From Aquificota bacterium (GTDB lineage: Bacteria; Aquificota; Aquificia; Aquificales; Hydrogenothermaceae), in the NCBI GenBank assembly GCA_013153795.1, contig JAADDV010000079.1, positions 1 to 5,260 of the forward strand: DNA of 5,260 nt. Direction: 5' to 3'. Positions 4,883 to 5,260 of the stretch are shown here, piece after piece. Below the pieces are notes generated by a model. The model saw only the letters and a program-made list of their open reading frames with translations. It made no database searches and had not been told where the DNA came from. Position numbers and translations under genes: made by a program. How positions within the stretch are numbered: position 1 is the stretch's first letter; each line of letters starts with the position of its first letter.

Positions 4883-5260
4883 ATGAAAAATTTTTTAAAA
4901 AAAGCTATTTTTCCTGTTATTATAGGAATTTTATTTTTTTCAACAATTATAGCCTTTATATTTATGCTCTTTTCTTATCACAAATCTTTATTAAAATCTG
5001 TTGGTATATATATAAATGATGATTGTAAATTTTCATCTATTAATAAACTAACTTGTTCATATATAGAAGTATCTGATAGAAATAGTTTCTTTTTTAATCT
5101 TAAAGATGTTTCTATAGATATAGCATATAAAAAGTTAATAAAAGGTGAAAAAGGATTAAAAATTTATATAGATAAAGTAGATGGGCGGGTAAAACCTAAA
5201 AAAGAAGAAAAAAAAGGGAAAAAGCAGATTAATCTTAAACCTGTATTTTATGGGCTAAAT
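4883..5260 (+). CDS. Membrane-anchored protein, 5' part only; possibly AsmA/TamB-like
   Basis: The frame opens with ATG at 4883-4885 and stays open for 126 codons to the window edge, so the C-terminus is missing. Residues 1-8 are positively charged and about 9-30 form one hydrophobic segment, so the protein is anchored in the inner membrane with the rest probably periplasmic. The segment NLKDVSIDIAYKKLIKGEK (72-90) followed by a short beta-like stretch and VDGRV resembles the beginning of AsmA/TamB/YhdP-type proteins, long envelope proteins linked to lipid transport and outer-membrane assembly. A Lys/Glu-rich linker spans 103-115. No Shine-Dalgarno is visible before the ATG, unlike all other genes here, so initiation may be weak or A/T-driven. 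It is transcribed divergently from the TPR gene. The family is a tentative call from pattern; the reading frame itself is well supported. Confidence 0.7.
   Translation, partial: MKNFLKKAIFPVIIGILFFSTIIAFIFMLFSYHKSLLKSVGIYINDDCKFSSINKLTCSYIEVSDRNSFFFNLKDVSIDIAYKKLIKGEKGLKIYIDKVDGRVKPKKEEKKGKKQINLKPVFYGLN

Overview
The window is AT-rich DNA (roughly 30% G+C by eye) from a bacterium. Its proteins are rich in Lys, Glu and Ile, it has a standard bacterial seryl-tRNA synthetase, and strong GGAGG ribosome-binding sites sit in front of most genes. Together with the gene content this fits a thermophilic Gram-negative, and I would guess Aquificota (Sulfurihydrogenibium-like). That placement is inference; no marker here proves it.

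Layout. Positions 1-1182 carry no intact gene of normal size. The stretch holds two very short ORFs behind strong Shine-Dalgarno sequences (171-247), a set of degenerate 30-35-base direct repeats between about 536 and 822 whose best copy has inverted-repeat arms like a CRISPR repeat, a frameshifted minus-strand coding remnant (about 840-1026), and a perfect 22-base palindrome (1044-1065). Taken together it looks like an eroded locus, possibly a dead CRISPR-Cas region. Positions 1183-4815 carry three minus-strand genes in the order TPR protein, serS, M48-family lipoprotein metalloprotease with C-terminal TPRs. The first two are separated by 9 bases and look translationally coupled. The third follows after 72 bases that include a small hairpin with a T-rich tail. 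Positions 4816-4882 form a short divergent promoter region with a 15-base palindrome. A plus-strand membrane-anchored protein starts at 4883 and runs off the window; it may be the N-terminus of an AsmA/TamB-like protein.

How the genes relate. SerRS charges tRNA-Ser. The M48 lipoprotein has the architecture of BepA-type envelope quality-control proteases, and the divergent gene may be an AsmA/TamB-like envelope protein, so the surroundings have an envelope-biogenesis flavour. The cytoplasmic TPR protein has no visible enzyme domain and is probably a scaffold. The intact genes are ordinary; the eroded 1.2 kb at the left is the part most worth a second look.
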